A stretch of DNA of 64,000 nucleotides from Bacillota bacterium (GTDB taxonomy: Bacteria > Bacillota > Sulfobacillia > Sulfobacillales > Sulfobacillaceae), in assembly GCA_021820485.1 (NCBI GenBank), contig JAKADO010000004.1, forward strand, positions 1-64,000, written 5' to 3'. Shown here piece after piece: positions 1-9,342 of the stretch; within the stretch, counting starts at the first letter, position 1; every line of letters begins with the position of its first letter. Under the pieces are notes generated by a model, which saw only the letters and a list, made by a program, of their open reading frames with translations, was not told the DNA's origin and did not search any database. The position numbers and the translations under genes were made by a program.

Positions 1-96
1 CCCGAGTGGCTTATTGGATGCGGATGGTTGGGGTTGGCGACCCTATGGGGATGGCTCGTCTGGGGTCGCTTGCACCTGCCGCTCTTCGAAATCTAG
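1..96 (+). CDS. C-terminal fragment of a possible membrane protein, truncated at left edge
   Basis: Frame 1 reads PEWLIGCGWLGLATLWGWLVWGRLHLPLFEI then TAG; hydrophobic helix-like tail. Too short for family assignment. Confidence 0.35.
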   Translation, partial: PEWLIGCGWLGLATLWGWLVWGRLHLPLFEI

Positions 97-217
97 TTGT
101 GCGCAAAGACGCCCTAAAGATACGGCTCACCCGGGTGGCATGCTACAAATGAGGTGAAAGAACCTACGTCCTGCCCGCGATGCTGACCCTTTTCCGAGGG
201 AGAGGTCGACTCGTCTC

Positions 218-541
218 AAGAAGAGAAGACAGGCACTGGGCCTCTCGGTTGACCAAGTCCCCGGGGGTTCCGGATCTGCCATTCGTGCCCACGAGGTCGG
301 GCGGCAGATTCGTCCCCCATACCGCATTGGATTACTGGCCCGCGCACTGCATGCCGCTCCCGACTGGCTGGCTGGGGCCGAACCCGGCCAACGGGTCGAG
401 CAGAGAATACGCCTCATCCAAGAGCTCGGGTCGACCGGACATGAGGTGGACGCGTACGCGCAGGCCCTCGAACTCATCTGTTTTGCCTCGCGCACCAAGG
501 ATCATCCTTTGATGGAGCGCCTGCGTCCCTGGGCACAATAC
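218..541 (+). pseudogene. Possible degraded XRE-type HTH regulator
   Basis: Frame 2 reads KKRRQALGLSVDQVPGGSGSAIRAHEVGRQIRPPYRIGLLARALHAAPDWLAG, resembling an XRE HTH with a shortened turn region. No ATG/GTG/TTG in frame between the upstream stop (155-157) and the HTH. Confidence 0.3.
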
Positions 542-864
542 TGTTCATTCGGAAAGACCGTGGGAGTGTCCCCCGGCCTGAGCCAACCGCAACTCGGCGC
601 GGGGGCGGGACGGGCCAGCCAGGTGGAACTCACTGAGCGCATGCCCCGCGATCGAGAGGCGTCTGCCGTCCAAAGGGCCACAGCCTATCAAGACCGAGCC
701 GAGGCATTTCATGGTCTCGGATATGCGGATCAGCGTCTTTGCGGCAAGCGATCCTATGCTTCGGTCCCGACAGCATAGCCCCTGTCTCGATATTTGAGTC
801 AGCAGGAATCTCACCTCCGGTTCGCGAATCACCCGACATCAACTCATGAGAGGATGGCCGTACC

Positions 865-2001
865 ATGCATTGGGCGCTCCCCCATAACCTGCCGGCTTCA
901 GGCATTCGCGACATTCTCAACCGGGCCATTCGACAGCCTGGCACCATTCGTTTGGAAACAGGCGAACCCAACTTTCCGCCGCCCGCTCACGTCTTGGAAG
1001 CTTATGTTGCGGCCTCGAAAACTGGCCACAACCGCTACACGGCCACCGAGGGCATCGAGCCTCTACGCCAAGCCATCGCCGCGAAATCCCTCCGGGTCAA
1101 CGGCGTGGAACGCTCCGCCAACCAAGTGCTCGTCACCCCAGGGGGCATCCCCGGCCTTTTCCTGGCATTCATGGGAACCGCTGGAGCGGGCGACGAGATT
1201 CTTGTCCCCGATCCCGGATGGCCCGACTACCTGGGCGGCATGGCCAGCCTAGGAATCCGCCCCGTCTTCTACCCTTTGGCCGCCCCCGATTACATTCCCG
1301 ATCTCGACGTCTTGACCGCACACTTAAGCCCCAGGACCCGCGCCGTCATCGTGAATTCGCCGGGAAATCCCACCGGCCGAGTTTTTCCTGCTGAGACGGT
1401 GCAACACATCGTGGAATGGGCCAGATCCCATGACCTCTGGATCATCTCCGACGAGGTCTATGACCAAATTGTTTTCGAGGGCGCTCCCGCCTCCCCCGCC
1501 TTGTGGGCGCCAGAGTGCACCCTATCCGTCTACAGCTTCTCAAAAACCTATGCCATGACGGGATGGCGATTGGGATACCTGTGTGGCCCAGTGGATGCCA
1601 TGGAATCCCTGACTCGGGTGGCCATGGGAACCTGGTCCTCGGTGGCGGAACCGCTGCAATATGCCGGATTGGCTGCGCTCCAAGGACCCCAGGATATGGT
1701 CGACGAGATGCGGGCCGCCTATGAGAGACGGCGGGATTTAGCACGCGACACGCTCAGCGGTTGGGGGCTCGAAACCAGTCGACCCAATGGAGCATTTTAT
1801 CTTTTGGCCCGCATTCCCGAAGGCCTCACGTCGCGCCAATTTGCCCTCGAGCTGCTTCAGGAGGCTGGTGTGGCGGTAGCCCCGGGCTCAGCGTTTGGCC
1901 AAGAAGCCGAAGGGTGGGTGCGCATTTCCTTAGCCTCTTCTGAAGGCGACCTTAAGGAAGGACTCACGCGCCTCGGGCAATTCAGCGCCGTAAGACACTA
2001 G
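865..2001 (+). CDS. Pyridoxal-phosphate aminotransferase, class I/II
   Basis: 378 aa; NSPGNPTGRVF, SDEVYDQIVFEG and SVYSFSKTYAMTGWRLGY (PLP lysine) motifs. Confidence 0.93.
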   Translation: MHWALPHNLPASGIRDILNRAIRQPGTIRLETGEPNFPPPAHVLEAYVAASKTGHNRYTATEGIEPLRQAIAAKSLRVNGVERSANQVLVTPGGIPGLFLAFMGTAGAGDEILVPDPGWPDYLGGMASLGIRPVFYPLAAPDYIPDLDVLTAHLSPRTRAVIVNSPGNPTGRVFPAETVQHIVEWARSHDLWIISDEVYDQIVFEGAPASPALWAPECTLSVYSFSKTYAMTGWRLGYLCGPVDAMESLTRVAMGTWSSVAEPLQYAGLAALQGPQDMVDEMRAAYERRRDLARDTLSGWGLETSRPNGAFYLLARIPEGLTSRQFALELLQEAGVAVAPGSAFGQEAEGWVRISLASSEGDLKEGLTRLGQFSAVRH

Positions 2002-2474
2002 TCCTGCCGGGCGATGGGGGCCGTCACGGCTTGGCTTGCCCGGATTAGATCCGTTCCTGCCAAGAGAATTTGCATTCCTCGCTTGCCAGCGCTGACACTG
2101 ACCAACGGCAAGTCTTCCACGCCCTCCTTGATGTAGATGGGCAGGCGCTTTTTGGTCGCGAAAGGAGAAACCCCTCCACGGACGTATCCGGTTATGGCTT
2201 CCAGCCGATCGACCGGAACCAAGCTTACCGACTTTTCTTGGGCAACACGGGCCAACCGTTTCAAGTCCAGCAATTCCGGCCCCGGGATCAAGGCCAGATA
2301 GTAGGCGTGCGAGTCCCCCTGCACGACCAGTGTTTTATACACCAGAAACGGATCCAGGCCGATGAGTTCGGCCACATGGGTCGCCTCCAAATTGCTTGGA
2401 TCGATGGGATAGGTTCGCACTTCATAGCGGATTTGGAATTGATCCAGTTGGCGCATCGCCTGCGTCTTATTCAC
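1998..2474 (-). CDS. ybaK: YbaK/EbsC-type Cys-tRNA(Pro) deacylase
   Basis: ORF 1998..2525 matches the YbaK fold (VYKTLVVQG, GGVSPFATKKRLPIYIKE). Start refined to GTG at 2474 preceded by GGAAGGAG; the longer ORF would run through the citrate synthase terminator. Confidence 0.85.
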   Translation of the reverse strand: MNKTQAMRQLDQFQIRYEVRTYPIDPSNLEATHVAELIGLDPFLVYKTLVVQGDSHAYYLALIPGPELLDLKRLARVAQEKSVSLVPVDRLEAITGYVRGGVSPFATKKRLPIYIKEGVEDLPLVSVSAGKRGMQILLAGTDLIRASQAVTAPIARQD

Positions 2475-2495
2475 CTGTTGGCTCCTTCCACCACG

Positions 2496-2521
2496 AAAAA
2501 GGGAGGGCGTTGGCCCTCCCT
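2496..2521 (-). terminator. Rho-independent terminator of citrate synthase gene
   Basis: Minus strand GGGAGGGCcaacGCCCTCCC followed by TTTTT. Confidence 0.85.
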
Positions 2522-2536
2522 CCACGGCTCACTGCG

Positions 2537-3664
2537 TTACCGCTGTTCCAAGGGGACGAAATCGCGGTGGGTGGGGCCGGTGTATTCCGCACGAGGCCGG
2601 ATTAACCGATTGTTGTGATATTGCTCCAGCACATGGGCTGTCCATCCCGACACCCGGCTGATCGCAAAGACGGGCGTGAAGATATCGGTCGGAATGCCCA
2701 TCTGCGCGTAAACCGACCCGGAGTACAAGTCCACATTGGGATAAAGCTTCTTGGATCCCATGATGGCTTCACGCACTTCGTTCAGCATGTGATACCAGCG
2801 CAGGTCGTTGGCATCCTCGCCGACTTCCTTGGACAACCGGCGAAGGATGACAGCCCGGGGGTCCTCGGTGCGGTAGACACGATGGCCAAAGCCCATGATT
2901 TTTTCCTTGCGCGCCAAAGCATCCTCGATCCAAGGCTTGGTGTTCTCCACCGTGCCGATTTTCTCGAGCATGTACATCACCTGCTCGTTGGCACCGCCGT
3001 GGAGTGGTCCCTTCAAGGTCCCCACCGCCGAGGTTACCGCCGAGTAGATGTCGGACAATGTGCCGGCTGTCACCCGCGCCGAAAATGTCGACGCATTCAA
3101 TTCGTGGTCGGCATGCAATATCAGGGCTGTGTTGAATACGCTGGCATGTAACGCTTTCGGCGTTTCGCCGTGCAGCATGTACAGGAAGTTTTGCGCTAGA
3201 GAGAGCGACGGATCGGGTTCCACCGGCTCCTTCCCATGGCGAAGACGGTCAAACGTCGCAACAATCGTAGGCACCTGCGCAACTAGGCGTACGGCCTTGC
3301 GGTGGTTGGCCTCCGGCGCCATGGAATTCCCGTCAGGATCATAAATCCCTGCCAAGCTGACTGCAGTCCTCAGGGCGTCCATCGGATGCGTATCTTTTGG
3401 CAGGGAGTGGAGCAAGTCTTTTACCGGTTGAGCCAGCGTCGCCGACGCTTTCAGCTCCTCCTTCAACTCCTTCAATTGTGAGGAATTCGGCAAGTCCCCC
3501 TTCCACAAAAGATATACGACTTCTTCAAAACTTGTGGTCTCAGCCAAATCTGCCACATTATACCCGCGGTAGACGAGGCGACCTTCACGTCCATCAATGA
3601 AACAAATTTCCGAGGTATTTGCCACCACATCTTCCAGTCCGGCCTTGAAGCCTTCTTCTGGCAT
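2537..3664 (-). CDS. gltA: Citrate synthase
   Basis: 375 aa; GPLHGGANE and GFGHRVYRTEDPRA motifs. Confidence 0.95.
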   Translation of the reverse strand: MPEEGFKAGLEDVVANTSEICFIDGREGRLVYRGYNVADLAETTSFEEVVYLLWKGDLPNSSQLKELKEELKASATLAQPVKDLLHSLPKDTHPMDALRTAVSLAGIYDPDGNSMAPEANHRKAVRLVAQVPTIVATFDRLRHGKEPVEPDPSLSLAQNFLYMLHGETPKALHASVFNTALILHADHELNASTFSARVTAGTLSDIYSAVTSAVGTLKGPLHGGANEQVMYMLEKIGTVENTKPWIEDALARKEKIMGFGHRVYRTEDPRAVILRRLSKEVGEDANDLRWYHMLNEVREAIMGSKKLYPNVDLYSGSVYAQMGIPTDIFTPVFAISRVSGWTAHVLEQYHNNRLIRPRAEYTGPTHRDFVPLEQR

Positions 3665-3834
3665 GCTTACTGCCTCCTTGTCTAAGTGCTATGTAATGCA
3701 CGGCAAAGCGGATGGTTTCGAACTACAACTAAATTGTACTCCTCTTCCACTAAAACGGATCCCCCCAATTTAACCTAAGGGCCCCTCCAGGATCCAAACC
3801 GCCCTTAGCGGGTGTGTCTCGGTCCCGCAATTGC

Positions 3835-3840
3835 TATAAT
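3835..3840 (+). promoter_or_regulatory. -10 element TATAAT upstream of NUDIX gene
   Basis: TATAAT, 34 nt before the proposed TTG start; no convincing -35. Confidence 0.45.
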
Positions 3841-3873
3841 AGCGGTAACAGAGTGTTCGTGGAGGCTACCGAT

Positions 3874-4410
3874 TTGTTAAGAAACCGAATTCGCAAGGTG
3901 CCTGTGACCGTTCGAGGCACCCACTATATTCATGAGTATTTAGTGTTGCCTGATGTGTGTGCTGTTATTGCCGAGGTTCCCGACGGGATTGTTCTGGTTG
4001 AGCAGTTTCGCCCCGCACTAGGTCGGCGCATTCTCGAGTTGCCGGCTGGCCGATTGCGCCGTGGCGAGGAACCGGTCCAGGGTGCGCGTCGCGAGTTGGC
4101 GGAGGAGACCGGATATCAGGCTGGCGACCTGCGGTTGATTTCCCGTTTCTATCCATCGGTGGGCTTGTCACGCCACAAGGTTCACCTTTACTACACGGTA
4201 AATCCTGCTCCGGGTGAAACACATTGGGATGCCACCGAGGAAATCGACGTCAAGATTATCCCGGTCGCCGAAGTTCCCAACCTCCTCATCGAGGGACGCG
4301 CAGCGGACGCCAAGACGCATTTGGGACTGGTCTACTTTTTGAATGCTCGAGGCTGGATTATGCAGCGTGGACGCTGGCGGCCAACTGAATTGGCCCAACC
4401 CAAAAACTGA
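3874..4410 (+). CDS. NUDIX hydrolase (ADP-ribose pyrophosphatase-like)
   Basis: NUDIX box GRLRRGEEPVQGARRELAEETGY. Start refined from 3814 to TTG at 3874 with GGAGG at 3861-3865, because the 3814 start lies upstream of a TATAAT. Confidence 0.88.
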   Translation: MLRNRIRKVPVTVRGTHYIHEYLVLPDVCAVIAEVPDGIVLVEQFRPALGRRILELPAGRLRRGEEPVQGARRELAEETGYQAGDLRLISRFYPSVGLSRHKVHLYYTVNPAPGETHWDATEEIDVKIIPVAEVPNLLIEGRAADAKTHLGLVYFLNARGWIMQRGRWRPTELAQPKN

Positions 4411-4508
4411 CGAAACGGGGCAGGTTTTGGCAAACAAATTCTCCTATACACGACGGAAAAATCGGCTACAATGGCGGTAACAAGATCTGAGGGGAGGCGG
4501 CCCAGACG

Positions 4509-4760
4509 ATTTGTGAACACTGCGGCGCCAAAGTGGTGGACGGTGGACCCGTTTGTTCTGCATGCGGGATGTCGCGCAACACGGACCCGCCTCGCCCTCG
4601 TGACCCGGGCAAGGTTGTCCCCTTTCGACCACGCAAGCGTGCTGCCGAAAAAAGTTCTGCGCCGAAACTGAAAAAGCGGCGACCGCCATCCGCCACGTTC
4701 TGGTGGATTATTGCCATCGTCGCCATCTGCCTGGTTGTCCCGTACGTCATGCACTTGTGA
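4509..4760 (+). CDS. Small zinc-ribbon, single-TM protein with apparent ATT start
   Basis: Continuous frame from ATT at 4509 reads (M)CEHCGAKVVDGGPVCSACGM...PPSATFWWIIAIVAICLVVPYVMHL. First CxxC lies upstream of the GTG (4533) used in the ORF track. Confidence 0.6.
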   Translation: MCEHCGAKVVDGGPVCSACGMSRNTDPPRPRDPGKVVPFRPRKRAAEKSSAPKLKKRRPPSATFWWIIAIVAICLVVPYVMHL

Positions 4761-4772
4761 GCCGAGGGCTCC

Positions 4773-5750
4773 TCACGCCCATTCACTGGCATCCAACTGT
4801 GGCTGCAGCGCGCGATTCAGTGCTTCGGCCAGGACTTCGGCCATGTCATCAATGAGCACGTCAATTTCCTTGGGTGTGACCATCAACTCGGCAAACCGGG
4901 AGCCCAAGACCTCGTCGATCAGGCCGCGCTGCTCCGAAGGGGCCATTTGCTTGAGAATATCGTAGAAGGCCATGTCGTCGGCCAGTTGATTGGCCAGTTG
5001 ATGGATGGCTTCCTGGGCAATGCTGATGGATTGCACGACCGTACAGACCCCAATGGCAATCACGGGCACGCCGACGCTCTCTTCGGTCAGCCCGGACCGG
5101 CGATTGCCCACCCCAGATCCTGGATGAATTCCCGTATCAGCAATCTGCACGCTCCCGAGCAGCCGATCAAGATTTCGTGCGGCCAATGCGTCAATCGCCA
5201 CCACCATGTCAGGCTTGGCTTCGTTGACAATTCCCCGGATAATGTCCAACGTCTCAATACCGGTCGTTCCCAACACGCCGGGAGCCACGGCGGACACCGG
5301 CCGCATGCGGTTCTTGATATCCTCAGGCACCACCGCCCCGAGATGCCGGGTCACGAGAAGCCGTTCAATGACGCGCGGACCCAAAGCATCCGGAGTGGCG
5401 TTCCAGTTTCCCAGTCCGACTACCAGCACACTGTGCCGCGTGTCTTGCGGAAACAGCTCCTTCAATTGATCTGTCAAGCGCGCCATCAAGTGCCGCTTCA
5501 AATCAGGGTCACGGTCCTTGAATGTCGGCACATCCAACGTAATGTAATGCCCCCGAGGCTTTCCCATCAATCGCTCTGCAGATTCCTCGTAGATTTCCAC
5601 TTCGGTAACGACTACGCCATTGCTCTTGGATTCCTTTACCCGCACCCCAGGAATTTCTTCCTTTGCATCGCCCCGCACGATATCGCGAGCTTCGATTGCC
5701 ATGTCGGTATACACGTGAATCGGCTCAAACGCCGCACTCCGTTCAGCCAA
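4773..5750 (-). CDS. gpr: Spore germination protease GPR
   Basis: 325 aa; DMAIEARDIVRG..EEIPGV, VVGLGNWNATPDALGP, DALAARNLDRLLGSVQIADTGIHPGSGVGNRR. Confidence 0.95.
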   Translation of the reverse strand: MAERSAAFEPIHVYTDMAIEARDIVRGDAKEEIPGVRVKESKSNGVVVTEVEIYEESAERLMGKPRGHYITLDVPTFKDRDPDLKRHLMARLTDQLKELFPQDTRHSVLVVGLGNWNATPDALGPRVIERLLVTRHLGAVVPEDIKNRMRPVSAVAPGVLGTTGIETLDIIRGIVNEAKPDMVVAIDALAARNLDRLLGSVQIADTGIHPGSGVGNRRSGLTEESVGVPVIAIGVCTVVQSISIAQEAIHQLANQLADDMAFYDILKQMAPSEQRGLIDEVLGSRFAELMVTPKEIDVLIDDMAEVLAEALNRALQPQLDASEWA

Positions 5751-5792
5751 GACCTCCGCCTCCGGTTGGGCTCACGGGCCCATGAGATACCG

Positions 5793-6971
5793 TTAGACTT
5801 CTCTGGCGATAGAACGATTATGCACACGCCGGCGCCACCACGGCCGAGCCGCAGCCCACGCCAAGGTCAGATCGCGAATGGCGATCACTGGCGGCACCAC
5901 CACCGCGACAAACCGGCTTAGGAGCGGATTGCCTGTTGTCCCGAGGGCGAGCCATTGCATGGCCATCCCAAAATCCAACAAACCAGCGATATTCATGACC
6001 ACTAACTGGATTGGGTTGATTTCCAGCCACAGCGCAGCGTAGTACACCCACAAAAGATATTGCGGACTGTACACCTTGTTGCAGAGAAGCCACCAGGCCA
6101 ACCCCGCCGCACCCGCCGCAATGGGGTTCAACCCATCCTTCCAGACCGCCGCCAGCAGCACCAGCCCCCCAAGAGCGGTCACCAATAGGCTTAAGAGGTT
6201 GACATTCCCGGTATTGAGGAGATGCCAATGCACCAAAACGCCCCAAATTCCCGGATCGGGCGGGCGTCCGCTATTAAAGGTAAAGAAGTCAGACCATCCC
6301 TCTTCCGCAAAAATGGCGAAGGGGAGATTCAATCCCACGGCCGTGATGGCTGTGCCCCAGAGGAACTGTCGCAACTCCACCCGTTGGCCGCGGGACCGCA
6401 GCTTAAAGAGCGCCAAGCCGAGGTATGGAAAGAGCACAATGGGAAAAAACTTGGTCGCAATTCCCAGTCCAAGCCATAACCCGGCAGCGCGGTAATGCTT
6501 TCTCTCATAGGCAAGAACGGTGAGACCCCAGGTGGCAATGCCCAACAAGTCCCAATTCAAGAGTGCGTATACGCCTAAAAGAGGAGAAAGGCTCCACCAC
6601 AGCACCGATTTTCCGCGCCCCTGGCTTAACACGAGCGCTGCCGTCAAATAGGCAGCCGCCAAACCGGCAACAGACCCCAGGAAATAACCCAGAAGTCCCG
6701 GAAGAAGGGCCATCCCGGACATGTACAGTCCCAAAACAACGGGATACTCGATAACATTCTGAAAATAGGGCCAAAGATGCAGGTACAGTCTGCGCGCCCC
6801 ATAAAGCGCCACCATGTCCGAATAGCTCCAATGACTAAAGCTGTAGGCGTAATAGCTGAAGTCCGGATGCCCGGCAGCGGTGACCACCGCTGGCGGATAA
6901 ATGCGAATGGCTTGGATCAGGATCCACACCAATCCGGGGATGACATATGCGATTCTGCGCTTACCAGTCAA
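5793..6971 (-). CDS. Polytopic membrane protein, DUF2029/GT87-like glycosyltransferase
   Basis: 392 aa, many TM helices; LGLGIATKFFPIVLFPYL segment typical of GT87/DUF2029. Confidence 0.7.
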   Translation of the reverse strand: MTGKRRIAYVIPGLVWILIQAIRIYPPAVVTAAGHPDFSYYAYSFSHWSYSDMVALYGARRLYLHLWPYFQNVIEYPVVLGLYMSGMALLPGLLGYFLGSVAGLAAAYLTAALVLSQGRGKSVLWWSLSPLLGVYALLNWDLLGIATWGLTVLAYERKHYRAAGLWLGLGIATKFFPIVLFPYLGLALFKLRSRGQRVELRQFLWGTAITAVGLNLPFAIFAEEGWSDFFTFNSGRPPDPGIWGVLVHWHLLNTGNVNLLSLLVTALGGLVLLAAVWKDGLNPIAAGAAGLAWWLLCNKVYSPQYLLWVYYAALWLEINPIQLVVMNIAGLLDFGMAMQWLALGTTGNPLLSRFVAVVVPPVIAIRDLTLAWAAARPWWRRRVHNRSIAREV

Positions 6972-7053
6972 TTTGATTCCCTCACGTCGTAATCAGCAAC
7001 CGCGCAATCCCCGATTGCCCCTCCCTGCCCGGCGACCACCCGACGACCGTGCG

Positions 7054-7815
7054 TCACGATTTTCGGGAGACCTTCTTTAACGGCAACGGCGCCCGATAAA
7101 TTCGGTGCGCTTCACTTAAGCTTATCACATGGTCCGCCACCATGCTCTCCAACACCTGCCACTGACGGTTTTTGGCCGCCAGCCAGTGTAGCTTGGGATC
7201 GTAGGCAGTGGGCGCTTGCGGCAGGCCCGCGATTAGGGCCGCTTCAGGCAGCGTCAATTGACGCGGCGCGACGCCAAAGTAACGCTCACTCGCGGAAAAA
7301 ATCCCATAAGCGCCGTCCCCGAGATACACTTCATTGAGATAGAGGGTCAATATTTCGCGCTTCGAGTAGAGTGTGGTCATCAGCGTCGCCAACAAGGCCT
7401 CAGAGACCTTGCGCCGAAACGTTTTAACCGAACTGAGGAGCATGTTCCGCACCAGCTGCTGGGTCAGCGTGCTGCCGCCCTGTTGCAACTGGCCGCTATT
7501 GAGGTCGACAAGCACCGATCGCCCAATGCCTTCAAAGCTAATCCCCAAATTGGAATAAAACGTCCTATCCTCCGTCGCGATAAGAGCCTCCGGAACCCAA
7601 TGGGAAATATCCCGAAGCGGCGTCCACCGCCCGCCCGTGCGCGTCTCACGCGCCGTCACCATGGCGGGCATTGCCCGGAGCCGATGCCAGTAGCTTTGAT
7701 AGAAGCGTTCAATGGGCATCGCCGTAATCAATAGCATTACGCTAACGACCACGCCGATCCAGGTGAGCCCCCGACGTCCCCGTTCCCGCAAGCAAGTTCC
7801 CGTCCCTTCGCTCAT
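7054..7815 (-). CDS. Monofunctional peptidoglycan glycosyltransferase (GT51)
   Basis: 253 aa; N-terminal TM, ATEDRTFYSNLGIS, GGSTLTQQLVRN, SKREILTLYLNEVYLG. No transpeptidase domain. Confidence 0.9.
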   Translation of the reverse strand: MSEGTGTCLRERGRRGLTWIGVVVSVMLLITAMPIERFYQSYWHRLRAMPAMVTARETRTGGRWTPLRDISHWVPEALIATEDRTFYSNLGISFEGIGRSVLVDLNSGQLQQGGSTLTQQLVRNMLLSSVKTFRRKVSEALLATLMTTLYSKREILTLYLNEVYLGDGAYGIFSASERYFGVAPRQLTLPEAALIAGLPQAPTAYDPKLHWLAAKNRQWQVLESMVADHVISLSEAHRIYRAPLPLKKVSRKS

Positions 7816-7839
7816 ACATGTAATGGGGAGGGATGGACA

Positions 7840-9342
7840 ATGCAGCCGCGTACAAGAAAATCACTCTGGTGGGGAACATTGACCCTCACGTCAGCGGCTT
7901 TGGCCTCCCGCGGTCTTGGGCTCATCTATCGCATGCTGCTGGCCCGTTTCTTGGGCGGAGAAGGTCTCGGCCTCTTTCAGATGGTATTCCCTTTTTACGT
8001 GGCTCTTGTCACTCTGGCTGTCGCTGGAACCCCTGTCGCCGTCTCCCAAATGCTGGCGGAAGGCAAAGCTCCAGCACATCGCTTGTTGCGCGTTGCCACC
8101 CTCATAGTGTTAACGATTAGCGTACCATTAATTATCTTCGTCGTCGTCTGGGCACGCCCCCTAGCGGTGACATTGTATCACGACGAGATGTTTGTCCCGA
8201 TGTTGTGGGCATTGGCGCCAGCTTTGCTGGCTGTGGCGTTTTCGAGCGTGCTGCGGGGCTATTTCATTGGACGGCAAGAAATGGAGTATCCTGCGGCCGC
8301 CCAGGTGGCGGAGCAGATGGCTCGGGTGGCCATCTTGTTTTTACTGCTGAATTTGGTCAGCCGCCACCTGTTTCCGAATCCCCCGCTCATTGCCGTGCTG
8401 CTCATCCCCTTTGGCGAAGGCATCAGCCTCATGATCTTGGCGCTCGGCTACTTCCGCCAACCGCCCCAAGCCATGGAGAACACCGCTCCCCAGGGATTGG
8501 CCCGGGCCATTTTACGGCTATCCGTCCCCGTGACGCTTGGACGTCTCTTGGGATCCGCCATTGGTGTGGTTGAAGCCTCCCTCATACCTCTGAGGCTCCA
8601 ATTATCCGGCATGACACGCGCGGGGGCAATACGCTACTTTGGGCAGCTGACCGGGATGGCCCTGCCCCTAATCTTGTTCCCCACAGCGCTGACCGTCTCG
8701 TTGTCTACAAATCTCATCCCCGCCATTGCCGAGGCCTCCAGCCACAACCAAAGAGAGCGCGTGCACGGATACATCGTAGACAGCATACGCGCCACCGCGC
8801 TTTTGACAGTCCCGATCACCTTTGTTCTCCTCACCTTGGGGCTGCCGCTGGATGATCTGTTCTTTCATGCTTCCGTGCCGTCGACCGTGTTTATTCCTCT
8901 TGTCATCGGCGGCTTTTTTCTCTATTTCGACATTGCCTTTGCTGGGATCTTGCGCGGCCTCGGCCGGACCGATCTGCCGCTCTGGAACGACCTTCTGGCA
9001 AGCTTGGCGGAGATTGCGCTGATTTGGGTGTTGGCAAGCCATCCGGGCCGAGGCCAAGAGGGCATCGCCATTGCGGTCTCCATTGGCTTTGTCGCCTCGT
9101 CAGTGCTGAACCTGTATCAGGTTTTGAAGCTAACGCAGGTGGCCATTCCTTGGGGGCGGATCTTTGGGAAGCCGCTCATCGCCTCGTTCCCCATTTGGCT
9201 GATTACCCCGCTATGGCAGGCGTGGCTGAGCGGACAACATGTAAGCCATGTGCTGACGCTGATTAGCAGCGTCCTAGTCTCGGTGGCCGTATACTTTGCC
9301 GCCCTCACGGTCTCGGGAACGAAGCTCACCCGTCTTCTTTAG
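7840..9342 (+). CDS. spoVB: SpoVB/MurJ-like polysaccharide flippase (MATE/MOP superfamily)
   Basis: 500 aa polytopic protein; SRGLGLIYRMLLARFLGGEGLGLFQMVFPFY and repeated FPTALTVSLSTNLIPAIAEA. Confidence 0.8.
   Translation: MQPRTRKSLWWGTLTLTSAALASRGLGLIYRMLLARFLGGEGLGLFQMVFPFYVALVTLAVAGTPVAVSQMLAEGKAPAHRLLRVATLIVLTISVPLIIFVVVWARPLAVTLYHDEMFVPMLWALAPALLAVAFSSVLRGYFIGRQEMEYPAAAQVAEQMARVAILFLLLNLVSRHLFPNPPLIAVLLIPFGEGISLMILALGYFRQPPQAMENTAPQGLARAILRLSVPVTLGRLLGSAIGVVEASLIPLRLQLSGMTRAGAIRYFGQLTGMALPLILFPTALTVSLSTNLIPAIAEASSHNQRERVHGYIVDSIRATALLTVPITFVLLTLGLPLDDLFFHASVPSTVFIPLVIGGFFLYFDIAFAGILRGLGRTDLPLWNDLLASLAEIALIWVLASHPGRGQEGIAIAVSIGFVASSVLNLYQVLKLTQVAIPWGRIFGKPLIASFPIWLITPLWQAWLSGQHVSHVLTLISSVLVSVAVYFAALTVSGTKLTRLL

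Noticed and set aside
1998-2525. Full-length ORF start for ybaK at 2525
   Set aside because: It would translate through the citrate synthase terminator; a GTG at 2474 with a good RBS fits better.
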